A DNA stretch of 22,575 nt, from NCBI GenBank assembly GCA_964603985.1, contig CAZRXG010000053.1, positions 1 to 22,575 on the forward strand. The letters are read 5' to 3'. This document shows, piece by piece, positions 22,472-22,575 of this stretch. Position 1 is the first letter of the stretch, and each line of letters starts with the position of its first letter. Both the position numbers and the translations under genes were made by a program. Below the pieces are notes generated by a model that ran no database searches, was not told where the DNA came from, and saw only the letters and a program-made list of their open reading frames with translations. The stretch comes from CAZRXG01 sp964603985. Lineage in GTDB: Bacteria; Chloroflexota; Anaerolineae; Aggregatilineales; UBA3940.

Positions 22472-22575
22472 GTTGCTCACCCCCTGTGAGCCTGAACGGC
22501 TCATCCGTCCCCCCATGCACGGGCTGAGGACACGACACTTTTGAAGGGGGTTGACAAAAAAGGCTCATCAGGTAC
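22472..22575 (+). repeat. right terminal inverted repeat of the window, containing a REP-like core
   Basis: Inverse of 3-105. The core starts at 22476; after ATGCACGGGCTGAGGACAC the sequence runs through CTTTTGAAGGGGGTTGACA to the last base. The TTGACA at 22551-22556 points off the end of the window like an outward -35. The last bases GGCTCATCAGGTAC and the first AGGTACCTGATGAGCC are each part of one and the same palindrome. Confidence 0.85.

Overview
The window looks like a piece of a GC-rich Chloroflexota genome, probably of the Anaerolineae type. The reasons are a DUF5679-like zinc-ribbon gene, an F420/deazaflavin-type oxidoreductase, a family-39-like membrane glycosyltransferase with a C-terminal beta-sandwich, a CPYW glutaredoxin-like protein, and heavy loading with short palindromic repeats of several families. 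This assignment is inference; there is no rRNA or other marker gene, and I see no tRNA and no CRISPR array.

Layout. 1-277: a terminal inverted repeat and dispersed repeats. 278-4353: a cluster made of a NifX/NifB-domain protein with an RGG-like tail, two paralogous MinD-type ATPases each carrying a double [4Fe-4S] ferredoxin insert, a metallo-beta-lactamase-fold hydrolase and a small membrane-anchored protein. It resembles the anaerobe 'orange protein' (ORP) clusters of Desulfovibrio. 4431-5399: a phosphoglycerate-dehydrogenase-like gene whose conserved N-terminus can only be reached from an ATT start. 5540-5941 (-): a small SpoIIAA/STAS-like protein between two copies of a ~100-base direct repeat. 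6290-8431: a visibly A+T-richer three-gene operon of unrecognised proteins with its own extended -10 promoter. 8543-10011: a near-consensus promoter, a ~220-base hairpin-rich leader and an orphan, intact phage-type large terminase that also seems to start at ATT. 10135-12516 (-): membrane glycosyltransferase.

12551-14868 is mobile-element debris: a broken IS630-type transposase, an aldo/keto reductase with a MerR-type (19-base spacer) promoter, a 25-base tandem repeat, and an inverted fragment of the same IS. 14869-16359 (-) is a HEAT-repeat protein with a DUF6794-like C-terminus. Then follow a three-pass membrane protein, a deazaflavin-dependent nitroreductase-like protein, a 51-residue zinc ribbon, an amidase plus glutaredoxin operon (20797 to 19076), and a ketopantoate reductase with a decayed duplicate of its own 3' end beside it.

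The first and last ~105 bases are inverted copies of each other and would form a perfect 24-base palindrome if continued outwards. The window may therefore be a whole contig ending in a repeat, or an element bounded by terminal inverted repeats. The best candidates for undescribed biology are the 6342-8431 cassette, the leader RNA plus orphan terminase, and the two AUU-initiated genes.
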